Below, piece by piece: positions 46,301 to 57,821 of a DNA stretch of 64,000 nucleotides; position 1 is the first letter of the stretch, and each line of letters opens with the position of its first letter. The translations under genes were made by a program, and so were the position numbers. The DNA lies in assembly GCF_001632365.1 (NCBI RefSeq), contig NW_024468514.1, forward strand, positions 704,153-768,152, written 5' to 3'. The DNA is from Laetiporus sulphureus 93-53. Its lineage: Eukaryota > Basidiomycota > Agaricomycetes > Polyporales > Laetiporaceae. The notes under the pieces were generated by a model. That model had not been told where the DNA came from, searched no databases, and saw only the letters and a list, made by a program, of their open reading frames with translations.

Positions 46301-46398
46301 ATCTTTGCTTTCTTCATCCCTCGTGCTGCAAACTGACGTTCTGTGTAAAAATGATCTGAGAAGAAGTTCATCCTCTTCATCTTGAAGCTTTAGGCATC
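42495..46398 (-). pseudogene. Helitron Rep/helicase, C-terminal part: Pif1-like helicase plus protease-like tail
   Basis: Continues the Rep protein at 47716-50564 across an inserted foldback element. The acidic segment and IPNFIGGALPCRD (about 46000-46290) precede the helicase. Walker A is GMAETGKS (45167-45190) and Walker B YIFLDEVSMVDC (near 44940-44975), followed by RGINMIFSGDFAQLSP. Later helicase motifs are at 44415-44726. The stretch CAFLGGSIYKGTIIVQGFDD ... LRQEFRDLELLDEITTLRYN (43506-43931) is typical of fungal Helitrons. A protease-like domain follows. Many stops and frame changes are present. Helitron Rep/Hel proteins nick, unwind and copy the element by rolling circle. Confidence 0.88.
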
Positions 46399-46401
46399 AT
46401 T
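46399..46401. repeat. Target-site duplication (left) of foldback copy 3
   Basis: ATT, repeated at 47716-47718. Confidence 0.75.
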
Positions 46402-47715
46402 CACTGGATGAAACAATCAATAATTTGAGTTGCAAGACAGTAAAAATATTAAAGAAAAAGTTCAAATCTTTTAAGCATCTTCACTGTCAATTTGTGATCA
46501 AAGTATTTAAAATATTTTTACCATCTTTTGTTATGAAAGATGATGAAAACGTTGAAAGCAGATTGCATAAAATATTAATAATCATTTCTTCAATCATTTT
46601 ACAATCTTTCATACAAAGCTATGATGAAAAGTTTTAAAATCTTTTTTCACTCTTTTTTGATCAAAGATGATGAAAATATTGTGACTATGTCACATCCTTG
46701 TTTTCATATACTAAGCTAGTACTAAGTTATGGAGGTTAATGCTCAGGTTTATATATTAGCACTATACTAGTACTATAGTTCGAAGAGTAATATTAAGATT
46801 CTAATATTAGCAGTGTGCTAATACTAAGATTTAAATGCTAGTACTATGCTAGTATTAAGATTTGAAGGTTAGCGCTAAGCTAGTACTAAGGTCTGCAGAT
46901 TACTGTCAAGGTTCAAAGGTTAGTACTATGCTAGCACTAAGCTAGTGCTAAAGTCAAAATGTTAGTACTATGCTAGTACTAGCATAGTATTGACCTCTAA
47001 TGCTAGTACTAGCATAGTATTGACCTCTAAATGTTAGCACTAGCTTAGTACTAGCATAGTACTGGCATAGTACTAACCTTCAGGTTTTAGTACTAGCATA
47101 GTACTAACCTTCAGATCTTAGTACTAGCCTTCAGACCTTAGTACAAACCTCCAGACCTGAGTACTAGCATAGTACTAGCATAGTGGACTTTAGCACTAGC
47201 TTAGTGCTAGCATAGTACTAACCTTCAAACCTTAGTACTAATCTGCAGACCTTAGTACTAGCCTAGTACTAATCTTTAGACCTTAATACTAGCATAGTAC
47301 TAGCATAGTACTAGCATTTAAATCTTAGTATTAGCATACTGCCAACATTAGAATCTTAATATTACTCTTCTGACTATAGTACTAGTATAGCTTAGTACTA
47401 GCTTAGTGTATGAAAACAAGGGTGTGACATAGTCACAATATTTCCATTATCTTTGATTAAAAAAGAGTGAAAAAAGATTTTAAAACTTTTTATCATAGTT
47501 TTATATGAAAGATTGTAAAATGATTCAAGAAATGATTATTAATATTTCATGCAATCTCCTTTCAATCTTTTCATTATCTTTTACAACAAATGATGTTAAA
47601 AATATTTTAAATACTTTTATCACAAATTGACAGTGAAGATGCTTAAAAGATTTGAACTTTTTTCTCAATATTTTTACCATCTTTCACCTCAAATTATTGA
47701 TTGCTTTACCCAGTG
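46402..47715. mobile_element. Foldback element, copy 3: 1314 bp, nearly one complete hairpin, inserted in the Helitron
   Basis: Left end CACTGGATGAAACAATCAAT; right end reverse complement CACTGGGTAAAGCAATCAAT; flanking ATT on both sides. Reading inward, the two arms run in parallel for more than 550 bases: the outer AT-rich arm, then 'ctatgtcacatcc', then the CTAGTACTA-rich core, including 'agagtaatattaagattcta' in both arms. The centre of symmetry is around 46975-46990 (atgctagtactagcat). It separates Helitron Rep from Helitron helicase, which dates it after the Helitron. No protein is encoded. Confidence 0.88.
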
Positions 47716-50564
47716 ATTGTTTATCATCGATGAATGGTCATATAGACTTTGAGGACAAGTCACAATCAGAAGCATCATTTGCAAACTTCTGTGACTCTTT
47801 CTTTGCTCACCATATCCAATCGTACAGGCACATTCCATTAAAGATAGAAGGTCTATATATGTAATCATCTACGACAGAGAGCAGTACAAACTTGCCTTGA
47901 GTTTGACTCAATATGACTTTTTCTGGAGCCTCTGGATTGGTGAATACCTTTGCTTCGGTGGTTGAATTCTCATCCTCCCAGGCTGTACATACTTCTCTCA
48001 TAAAACTTTTCCACATGCATACATTAAAAGAGTAGTTTGTGTAGTAATTTTTATGCTTCAAGAGATACAAACAGGCCAATGGTCCACTGATCTCCACACC
48101 AGCTGTCAAAGCATTAACAATTTTTGTCAACAACATGTGGCCTTTCTGTATTCTGTCCGTGTTCCGGTGATAAGGGTCTTACTTCTATCGAATATCTTGC
48201 GGACTGTCTCAAACATTACGTGTATTTTCAGAGGGATTTTCATGATGTAGTCAGTTATATAAGCGATAACTGATTTGATCGCAGTTCCTGACATAAGACT
48301 TGTGATGTCCGTGTTGCATTAAAGAAGATACATAACTACTGGTGTGAGTGTGTTAATCTACGCTTCACCCTTCTTCATATTGAGAGCTCCTGTTTCAGGA
48401 TTGATCATGGTTTCTGTATAAGTTGTTCAAGGGAAATGGACCTTGCAGGTCTCATACTTGTTATCCTTGCATCCTTGAAGACATCGATGATGATTTGAGA
48501 GATAAATGAGCTCATCCACCTCAAGAGACTGTTCATTCCATCATTTTTTTCCAGGTGGTGCACTTTTGACAGTCGTGGCAGTTTTTTTTCTGTACATCGA
48601 ACAGGCACAGGTCTGGGCAGGGTAAGTGTAGGGGGAACGTGTCCTTCCTTTGCATTCAACTTATTGATGTGCTGGTAAATGTTCTCCATTGTTCTGTTCT
48701 GAAATTCTCCTACATGTACACTCTCAAGGCATTCTACTATCTCTCTCTGAAAACTGGAGTTGTGATTAAGAATTCTTTGTTGGATCTGCTGAGAACTTAA
48801 ACAGTTCTTAATCTATATCATCATATGCATGTGCAACATTAGGCATTCTTGCTATTCAACCGTTTCATAGTAGGCAGTGGTCTCTCCATATATATCTCAG
48901 TGGGTCTGATTCACATCTAGGACATGTTTTATGAACAGCTCAACCATGAATTTGAAAAAGTGAGCACCTGCAATTGAATTAGACGCAATAAGCTGCCAGT
49001 GTTCATTGTTGGTATGAAACTCCAGTATGATCTCTTGTTTTGTGTCAGCAAAATAAAGTGCAATGGGGTGATTGATATCTGCTGGGGCAAAGGTGATGAA
49101 CCAAGAAGGTGCACCCAGATAAGATGTCAGTGCCCATATTTTATTTCACATTCACTTTTGGTTCGTCAAAGATCCTTGCACTTTGGCTGCGATATGGTTC
49201 AAGTCATTGATAATTTTGAAACACTCCTTCTCTTCATCACTCTCAGGCTTTATGGGACCATTTGCGAGTCAGGTTATCAGACTTTCCAGAGTGGACAAAG
49301 GCAAGTTGACGATTTTGTTCGCAATCTCATGAAAATTTTGTTTTTTGATGAGCAAAAACCCGGTGATGGTCGCATTTTTAATCTGTTCGTAGTTGTAGGT
49401 GATGAGAGGAAAATAAGGTTCCAGTTGAAAACACTTATCATGATACATAAGCAACTGTTGCTTTCTTTTGGACTCGGACACCCATTTTGATCCACAATCA
49501 TTGTTTAGGCCTCTCAAGCCATATAGAAATAGCCAGGGAAACATTTGAGGATACAGTTGAGAGTTATGATATAAGCTTTGAGGATTTTGTTCTTGACCAA
49601 CACCCAGAATCTTGCTCTTTTTGAACTGATGAATAGCCTTTGCCCTTATTGATTGATAATCATCTGCCAAGAGGTTGACGTAGGCATCTCCAGTGAGCCT
49701 GTGAACGGTGAATGGACAGGAACCTTTCACGATACCTTTATCCAGATTCACATTGTTAACCGCAGTAGCTTCTGGAGCCTTGTTCATATATCCATCATGA
49801 TAGTCTATGATCACAGGAGGAACATTCTCTGAGTAGGCATTGAGATTCTCATATGAGATGTTTAAGTTCATGTAATCTTCGTGGTTTAGCTTTAACCACT
49901 CCAATGCTTTAGTAACCTTGTTACGCCTTACTAAAAATGGTGTCCTGGCAAATTCTTTACCTATAGGTTTGCAAGATCCGATATATATGAATGCGAGGAC
50001 TTCGTCAAGCTATTCCTGGCTAGGAGGCAAGCCTCAGTAAATCTTGAGCATTGGCACAGAATGGCATATGGCATTGGCACACATTTTCCACATACCTGAT
50101 ACCTTGACCTGAATTATGCAGTAGTTGTGCTTGACCCTTGATGTAAGCATTTTTTCACACCAGGTTAGGTCTCGCAATTGAAAAGACATCTCTCCAATCC
50201 AAAGACCATTAGCTAGAGCATCCGTCGAGAGTGAACCTTTTTCAAGATCACGTAGACATTCTGCATAAACGTGATCGCAAGTCGGTAGCACAACTGGTCC
50301 TTTCAGCTCCGCTATTGGATCTTGGATACTTTCTCGCTCCTTTCTGGTCATTGCTTATGTAGTGGGCATTAGTATTCGGAGGTCTACGTCACAATCTGAC
50401 AGTTTGAAGAGAGTTGAAGTGAGATGCAATTGACCACACACAGCACAAGCAGATTTCAAGAATTTGTCCTTGTTGATGTCTTCACAAAAGTCATTGATCA
50501 TTTGAGCGGACAGATCTTCCATCAGAGGAGATGGAGGAAATCTGACCATCTTTGTCTTCTTCAT
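47716..50564 (-). pseudogene. Helitron Rep/helicase, N-terminal part: Cys motif, DUF6570-like, Helitron_like_N, HUH Rep
   Basis: Minus-strand order: N-terminal CAVCGQL region (50355-50564); DUF6570-like block ANGLWIGEMSFQLRDLTWCE ... NAICHSV (50034-50351); Helitron_like_N block PQMFPWLFLYGLRGLNN ... LLMYHDKCFQLEPYFPLITY (49269-49904); a block reading FITFAPADI and FKFMVELFIKHVL in another frame (48900-49100); a degraded HUH site LHMHM (HxH at 48825-48833); and a tyrosine motif AYITDYIMKIP with both Tyr codons intact (48247-48249 and 48259-48261). KIVNALTAGVEISGPLACLY follows at 47950-48136. Several stops, including beside the HUH site. Confidence 0.88.
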
Positions 50565-50712
50565 CTTGAGTTGAGTTTTTTGAGATCATTCTGTGCTTGT
50601 TAATGTGATCTTAGATGTAAATACTGAAAAGAGTTTGGGACATGACATGCAGTGGTGATCCAGGAGCAGAGCACATACTTGTTCTCTTGATGATCTACTT
50701 TATGCGACATAG
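50565..50712. other. Sequence between the Helitron N-terminus and element C
   Basis: Presumed 5' part of the Helitron. The Helitron 5' TC end is not identified; element C may have been inserted into it. Confidence 0.35.
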
Positions 50713-51060
50713 TGTTACAGTTTCAGCACTTCATGGTCACGTGACACTTACAATTTATGGTTCATAAGTCTGATGGACATATTCTAGGGTTAGCAGTTTT
50801 TCGTTTTCATGATTAGACTCACTCTGGCATTTGCAATCCAGACTTCGTTCTAGGTTTTCTATTTCACCTATGCTTTTCTTAGCTCACCAATTACCTGGCT
50901 TGCAGCAGCTAAGCTCTGGTGTTTTATCTATCTTTAGGATAGTGGAACCCCCTGTACTAGTACCCCAGACTATAGGTCTGCAACTATATAAGGGGCACAG
51001 ATCACGGAGAGAAGACCAACCTCTTCCTCCTTGTTTCTAAGACCCGTTCTTTCACTAGAA
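50713..51060 (+). repeat. 5' LTR of element C, 3'-truncated
   Basis: Matches 53858 onward, from TGTTACAGTTTCAGCA to 'cactagaac' ('tagcagtttttcgttttcat' and 'gtactagtaccccagactat' are shared exactly). Similarity stops at about 51060, where integrase sequence begins. A TATATAAGG string lies near 50986. Confidence 0.85.
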
Positions 51061-51062
51061 CA

Positions 51063-51820
51063 CAATTTGCATCCAAGGTTTTCCAAGCACTATGCAAAGC
51101 CCTTAAAATCAAGTCAGCTATGAGCACAGCCTACCATCCACAGATGGACAGTGAAATGGAGCGAATGAATCAAGAACTGGAGACATCTCTCTGAATGTAT
51201 TGTGCTGAACAACCATAACAGTGAATCAATTCCTATCTGAAGCAGAATTTGCACATAATCTCCATACCCATCAGTGACAAAGAAGTCACCTTTTGAAATC
51301 TGGTATGGATATGAACCACGGAGAATGCCAGAGCTATTCTCACAGAATGAGACTTCTGACATTGATATGCAACTCAAGCTTCTCAGCACTATTTGCAAGG
51401 AGGTCACAGAAGGAATCATCAAGGCAAAAGCCCACGTATCAGCAAGAACCACAACAGAATCTCTGACATTCAAGAAAGAAGACAAGGTCCGGCTAGAAGC
51501 TGCTAATTTGAAAAGACCTTATAAATTGAACAAGCTAGCACTGAAATGAGAAGGATCTTTCTGAATCAAGGAAGCTCTGGAATCTCTCCCATTTAAATTA
51601 GACCTTTCCACATCATGGAAGATCCATTCAGTGTTTCATGCTGTGCTTCTCATGCCTTATCAGCAGACTAGCACACATGGGATAGTTATTCAACACCACC
51701 TCCAGATCTTATCGAAGGAGAAGAAGAATTTGAAATCAAGTCCATAATGTGACACTGAGCCTGATGCAGCAAGAATGAATATCTGGTTAAGTGGGCAGGA
51801 TATTCACTGAGCTAAAATCA
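51063..51820 (+). pseudogene. Pol fragment of element C: integrase C-terminal half and degenerate chromodomain
   Basis: The first readable block, FASKVFQALCKALKIKSAMS then YHPQMDSEMERMNQELE, contains the catalytic Glu region of the integrase. Then KKSPFEIWYGYEPRRMPEL (51274 onward), FKKEDKVRLEAANLK and the integrase tail. EYLVKWAGYS near 51778 is a chromodomain remnant. Protease, RT, RNase H and the first two integrase Asp residues are missing, lost with the end of the LTR. Confidence 0.8.
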
Positions 51821-51909
51821 TGGATAAAGAAAACTGAAATGGGCAATGCTAGTGAGCTTCTGTAAGAGTATAAAAAGGAGCATGACTTGGCCTGAACCCT
51901 CAGTTCTTA

Positions 51910-53642
51910 ATGCCCATGCAGCACCCCGAGTATCTCAAGACTGCTATCGACTTTTTCACTAGAATCACTGAGCTTCTCAATGAAGTCCATGCCTACTCCT
52001 CCCATGATCATCAGTACCAGGTCATTCAGCAATTCTGCATCTACCTCACCATTAGAGAAATTGAGTACACCCTCCAGGATCTTGCCAACTTTGACCATGC
52101 CAACATTGAATATACAGTAACACAATCCATCTGAGACTGCATGGTGCTGCTCCTCTAAGCTGCAGATGAAGTTCACCACCTCTGCCTGATCAACAGATAC
52201 AAGACAACATGACAGCAACTGTATCTAACACCTTGAGCCAATGGAATGATCAGCATTCCTTACCCATTCCCATTCCAAGTGAATAGACCCAAGGTAACAC
52301 TCAAGGATGACATCGATATCAACCTAGATGAAACATGGGAAATGTTCATGCAAATAAATTACCCAATGTACCTCACAAAAGAACTTGACCTTCCCAAGCT
52401 CGACCCAGATCAGTGCAGAACCATTCTGACAGCAGTCTATGACTGACTCAGTGTGAAAACACCCCCACCTTCATATGATATAGAGCATCTGCTTCATTTT
52501 GATATTCTGCTGACATTCCTTTCATTTGCTCTAGATGCATTCAGCATGGTCCACTCTACCATATCCAGGGTTATGGCAATCCTACCAGAAGACTGCCCTA
52601 GAATGGCCAACATGTGATCTATGGACTGGTATGAACAAGAGGAGAGGAGCATCTGATTTTAGATATAAGCCATGGTCCTCTCTTCCCTCTACTGGACCAT
52701 CACCTCCTCCTACTCTACGAAGAGATCTATTCTTGAGACAAAGAGAATCACATCACTCTACCTCCTCCATCAATGTCTCTCAACATTCATGTCACCACCA
52801 CCATTTACAGCACGTTAGAGCCAGCCTGACTTGAAGATCTCAACAGTGACAGAGAAAAGCATCTTTCCCTGAATGACATCAGTGATGAAGCAGTTGTAGC
52901 TTCATGGAGGGAGTATCGATGATGGGAGGATGAAGAAGCTAAACCAGTAGGATGATGGATGACAGAAGGTGACTGGAAAATGAGAAGTGGCTGAGGGAGC
53001 TCTGTGGATGAAAAATAGGCAGGTCATGCTGATGATGAACAGCTGACCTGCCCCTACAACCACGTACCTGAGGATGGATTCTCACCAGCATCAGCTGACA
53101 TTATCCATGAGCAAATAAAATATACTCAAGAAGCTAAGCTCTCGATCCACCCTGAGGCTAGACAGGTCTCACTCATCGCTCCTGACATTGTGACACCCTA
53201 CAATATCTACATCACCATGCTGCTTACCTTCATGATGGAGTGTGATGGCCACTGGCTCTATATGCATCAGACTGGCACTAGTGACTTCACCACCTTTCAC
53301 ACCTTCATCTTCATCTGGGATAACCTGAAGGTCGCTTGACATCTCTATGCAGAAGACTCACCTCATCGAGTCTTCAGCCAATGGGTCACTCTTCAGTATC
53401 CACCTCCACTCCCTGGCATGCATGACTGGCATTCTATTTTTGATTGCACATGCATCATCAGTGTCCATTTTGTCAAAAAGGAGGAGGGTGTGAAGCAATA
53501 TGAGGTTGAGTGGTTTAGGATGTTCTTCGACCAGGTCACCTACAGTGACACCAAGACATCTTATGAGTTCACGTCAGTCACCTATCAGCCCCTTGTCATG
53601 ATGATTGAGCATCCAGAATGGCTGACTGATGGTATAGATTAA
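51910..53642 (+). pseudogene. Extra coding-like region between pol and 3' LTR of element C, unknown function
   Basis: Open blocks at 51910-52131 and 52246-52446 share one frame (HPEYLKTAIDFFTRITELLN; PKVTLKDDIDINLDETWEMF). A later block at 53418-53642 is in another frame (IISVHFVKKEEGVKQYEVEW ... IEHPEWLTDGID). The intervening region is readable in pieces. The position corresponds to env or accessory genes in some LTR elements, but I see no signal peptide or membrane segment. Family not recognised. Confidence 0.45.
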
Positions 53643-53841
53643 CTCGAGCCTGTCTATCATCAAGATAGCTCCATCTTGCACTGGCAATCTATCAGTTTCT
53701 AACAAGTCTGAGGTGAGGAAGATGATGAAAGGGAGGTCATGCCTGACCACACTATCATTCTGGTCTACAGCAGACTGTATGTGTGAGAGGGTCATTCAAG
53801 GGGATCTGGTTGGTGAGTGAATTGTCAAGGGTCTTGCCAGT

Positions 53842-53857
53842 TAAAGAGGAGAGCTTG
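53842..53857 (+). other. Polypurine tract of element C
   Basis: AAAGAGGAGAGCTTG just before the TG of the 3' LTR. Confidence 0.65.
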
Positions 53858-54391
53858 TGTTACAGTTTCAGCATCTCTTTTACAGTTATGTGATATTTAT
53901 GATTCATAGGTCTTGAGGACATATTCTAGAGTTAGCAGTTTTTCGTTTTCATGATTAGACTCACTCTAGCATCTGCGATCCAGATCTCAGTATGTGTTTC
54001 ACCTTGTACTAACATTAGCTCACCAATTATCTGGCTCGCAGCAGTTAGTAATGTGATTGTGATTTCTCTATATTTAGCTATACAGAGGCCCCTTGTACTA
54101 GTACCCCAGACTATAGGTCTGTGACTATATAAGAGGCACAGAACAGCAGAAGAAGACTAATCTCTTCCTCCTTATTTCTAAGAACCCCGTTCTCTGCACT
54201 AGAACCTCATTCCTAAGGAGTCACTTGATACTTCTGATCATCGAGATCAGTTGAAATTTGCACTCTCTCTCAAGGGGTGTTTAAGCTCATGCACTTGTCT
54301 AGAGTCTAATCAGCAAATCTAGTAACCTGTGAGTGAATGTGCAGTCACTAGAGACATGGAGGTATTTTCGAGCATGCTATATGCTGTGACA
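53858..54391 (+). repeat. 3' LTR of element C
   Basis: 534 bp, TGTTACAG to GCTGTGACA. The first about 350 bases match the truncated 5' LTR; the remainder is present only here. A TATATAAG string lies near 54125. Confidence 0.85.
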
Positions 54392-54980
54392 AATGTTAAT
54401 TAGATAGTCAACCTTTAACAATAAAAAGTGGACATTACATGTGCCACTGCAAATCTAGAATATGATAGCCAATATGAAACTGTGGTATATTACAAACCAT
54501 AGTTTGAGAGTATTATACTTCTCATAAGAAATTCAACATAATGGATTGGCGGGGGTTGACATTTATATTTCCATATTTGTGACTATGTGCATTCTGTAAA
54601 GTTTGAATTTGGCCTGTAGAATTTTGCACAATCCCATGTATGGCCTCAAATGTTAATTTTACTAGACAAATTAAATCAATACAAATAATGAACTAGAATC
54701 TGACTATCTAATTATTATTTGCTAAGCATATTATATGCTTGAAAATGGCACCATGTCTCCTGTGAGTAGCTGCTCAGTGAGACCTAGCAAGGGTAGAGTG
54801 AAGAACCACACTGCTACCTCATGACTAGAGTCACAGACACTACTATAAACATCATTATAGTCAGGTTGACTATTGAAGACTCAGTATACATCTTATACTT
54901 AGGTCTTTGTCCACTGCAGAGTGGACTAGTGCATGTGAGAAAGCACACGTGATCAGGAAGGTTTACGGGAAATGCTTCAT
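54392..54980. other. AT-rich DNA, no gene seen
   Basis: No recognised family. A short stretch near 54830-54900 has weak internal symmetry only. Confidence 0.45.
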
Positions 54981-56110
54981 AATAAGTACTAACATTTGAA
55001 CTTTAGTACTAGCTTAGTGCTAGCATAGTACCAACCTTCAGACCTTAATACTAGTATAGCGCTAACATATAAACCTGAGTATTAACCTCTATATCTTAGT
55101 ACTAGCTTACTATATAAATAAGGATGTGATATAGTCACAATATCTTCATCATCTTTAATCAAAAAAGAGCGAAAAAAAGATTTTAAAACATTTTATCCTA
55201 GTTTTGTATGAAAGGTTGTCAAATAATTGAAGAAATGATTATTAATATTTCATCCAATCTCCTTTCAGTCTTTTTATCATCTTTCACAGTAAAAGGTGTT
55301 TAAATACTTTTATCACAAATTGACAGTGAAGATGCTAGAAAGATTTAAACTTTTTCTTCTTTATCTTTATCATATTTCATCTCAATTTATTAATTGTTTC
55401 ATTCAGTGAATGCTAGTACTGTGCTAGTACTATGCTAGCACTATGCTGGTACTCAGGTTTAAATGTTAGTATCACATTCTTGTCATCATTTAGCACTAAG
55501 ATATGAAGGTTAAACTCAAGTTATTATATTAGCACTATACTAGTACTATACTAAGACATTAATCTTAGCAGCATGCTAATATTTAGATTCAAAAATCAGT
55601 ACTAAGGTTCAAATGTTAGTACTAAGGTTTGAAGGTCAGTACTAAAGATTGAGCATATGCAATCATCAATATATTATGAGACAATATGTAGGCTAGTAGT
55701 GCTCTATAGTGCATTATAGCCACTCATAGTATATTAAAGTTGCAGATGAATGTTAATACTATGCTAGTAAATGCTAGTACTAAGCTAGTACTCAGATGTG
55801 AAGGTTAGCACTAAGATGTCAACGTTAGTATTGTGCTAGCACTAAGCTAAAACTAAGATCTGACAGTTAGTACTAAGGTCTATATGCTAGTATTGTGCTA
55901 TTACTATACTAGTACTAAGGTCTATATGCAAGTATTGTGCTATTACTATGCTAGTGCTAAGATCTGAAGATCAATACTAGCTTTAAAAGATAGTACTAAC
56001 ATCTGAATCTGAGTATTAACCTTTAGATCCTAATATTCTAATATTGGCTTAGTGTCAAATGATAATGATGTGACATGGTCACAATATGTTTATCATTTTT
56101 GATAAAAGAA
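54981..56110. repeat. Foldback-family fragments, copy 4 and core repeats
   Basis: 54981-55408 is a right half ending ATTGTTTCATTCAGTG, the family terminus. 55409-56110 is a second run of TAGTACTA-type core and the 'gatgtgacatggtcacaat' arm, without a terminus. Both left ends are missing. Confidence 0.65.
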
Positions 56111-56149
56111 AAATGAAAAAAATTTAATTTAAAAGGCCATTAAATAATT

Positions 56150-56771
56150 GAAAATAATTACATTAAAAAGCCATTCTTCTCAGCTTTTGAATGAGTATCT
56201 GTTGAGAAAATATTTATGCTATGTTCTAAAGATATATGCAATTCTATCAGACCTATTCATTTACACACTTGTATCACTAATGATTCAAAGCCTCCAAATG
56301 TGAAAACTCTAGTTCTCAATTAATCAACCCTGTGCCATAAGCACTGCCTTAACCCATTTAGATAAACTTTTGATCAAGCTCTGATTCACAAACCTGTCAA
56401 TACTCTTTCATTTCTTTTTCAATTGCTTTCACAATTCTGTAATCTGTTTGAGTGGCTCCTCATGCCTTGCCAATCATTTGTAAAATAACTTCAAAGATGA
56501 TATATGAAATTAAGCTTTCATAATTGATTATGTCATATTATAGTCTTAGTAGTATTCTTTCTTTAAGTCAGCTAAGTCATGCTTGAGATTATTATCTTGC
56601 TGAAACACCATCTCCTTTACTTTTGCTGTCATGCTCCAAGCCACTGTGAAGCTCATTTCTCAAAAATACTAGCATAAAGGTCAGATCCATCTTGCCATCA
56701 GTCTTACAAGTATATCTCATTTCTGTCCAAACTATACAGCTCCACATTATGAGTGATCTTTCATTATTTTG
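56150..56771 (-). pseudogene. Tc1/mariner transposase remnant
   Basis: Minus strand SLIMWSCIVW ... GKMDLTFMLVFLRNELHSGL (56592-56780) matches the block around the second catalytic Asp. MVFQQDN is readable next to it near 56590-56620 in another frame. The rest has decayed. It parallels 27000-27580. Confidence 0.65.
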
Positions 56772-57821
56772 ACGATATAGCATATCTGAATATGTTGAGC
56801 CAGACAAGTTCTACCTGTGCTATGTTTGATGTTTCAGATTATGATTTGTATAGTGCATCAGTGTTTGATCAAAAGCATACATACTATGCAATATACTCAA
56901 TGAACATGGTGAGTGTGATTATATCTATCTATAGCAGACTTTCAGCTTAAAAGAGTGAATAATTGTGAGGGCTACAGGATCTATAAATATGCCATCCACC
57001 CAGGATTTGCAAACCAAGTTTAAGATAATGAAAAGCTCTTCTGAGGTCACTTTGATATTTTGACACAGCTCAAATTATGCAGTACTACAAAGGTTCATGA
57101 CATTGTGAGAGGGGAATTGAATGTCCAGAAAGGGCATCAGAGGGCTTGAGGGCTCTGAATGGTGGCCTCAACCAAGTTTCAGATAATGAAAAGCTCTTCT
57201 ACATTTTAAATATTGCAGACCCTGCAGCATTATATATCACTGAAAAAGATGACACAGATATCTAAAGCTTGTGTTCTGCTGTCTTTCAGTCTTCATCTTC
57301 TAATGTTATCATTCACCTTCATTATCACCACTACAATGTGGTCATGAATGCAGAAGATGCTTTCATTTATTTATGGAACTGCAGTTTATTACTCTAAAGA
57401 GTCCTCTAACAAGTTAGGTCGTTTAAAAAATTTTCAGAGTGGCTGCAACCCCTTTTTTCTAAAAAGACTTACTTCACATGCCAAAGCTGCCATGAAAAAC
57501 TGATCAGAAAATATGTATGTATTTGCCAATAATCCTAACTTCTTAGCATTTATAACAAATCAGAAGCAAATTCAGCTAGATTCTGCTGTGTACATTGAAG
57601 AACAAGGCACAAAATATGGCTTGTGTGATATTATCTATTTTGATGGGTTTCACTTCACTGCAAGGATTGTTGACATGAATGGTCAAATGCGGTACAATGA
57701 CAGAATTGTTACAGGTAATACTTTAACATTAGAAGACCCTTTGAAGATGGCACAACCTACTCACCTCAATAAAGCACATGATAGATTAAGCTCTATGGCA
57801 ATCTACATTAAACTCTGCTGA
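56772..57821 (+). repeat. Composite repeat carrying a Helitron-tail fragment
   Basis: Near-identical inverted partner of 36372-37440. The frame at 57513-57821 encodes FANNPNFLAFITNQKQ ... YFDGFHFTARIVDMNGQMRY, homologous to the His half of the Helitron protease-like domain. Homology to Helitron coding sequence starts near 57265 (the CSAMFEPSSSN region of the Helitron) and ends with the shared stop. Confidence 0.82.

Larger units (their letters stand above)
50713..54391 (+). mobile_element. Internally deleted Ty3/gypsy element C with extra 3' reading frame
   Basis: A truncated 5' LTR (50713 to about 51060) is joined directly to the integrase core. Integrase tail, degenerate chromodomain, a further coding-like region, polypurine tract and a full 3' LTR (53858-54391) follow. 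The LTR sequence is unrelated in detail to those of A, B and D, so this is another lineage. The flanks (catag and aatgt) do not match, which fits a rearranged copy. Confidence 0.8.

Noticed and set aside
46700..47400. Regular short repeats that could be taken for a CRISPR array
   Set aside because: Repeat units are imperfect, contiguous, palindromic and mirrored in the other half of the element; no unique spacers and no cas genes; eukaryotic context.
51910..53642. Envelope gene in element C
   Set aside because: No signal peptide, hydrophobic membrane segment or fusion motif could be seen in the readable blocks.
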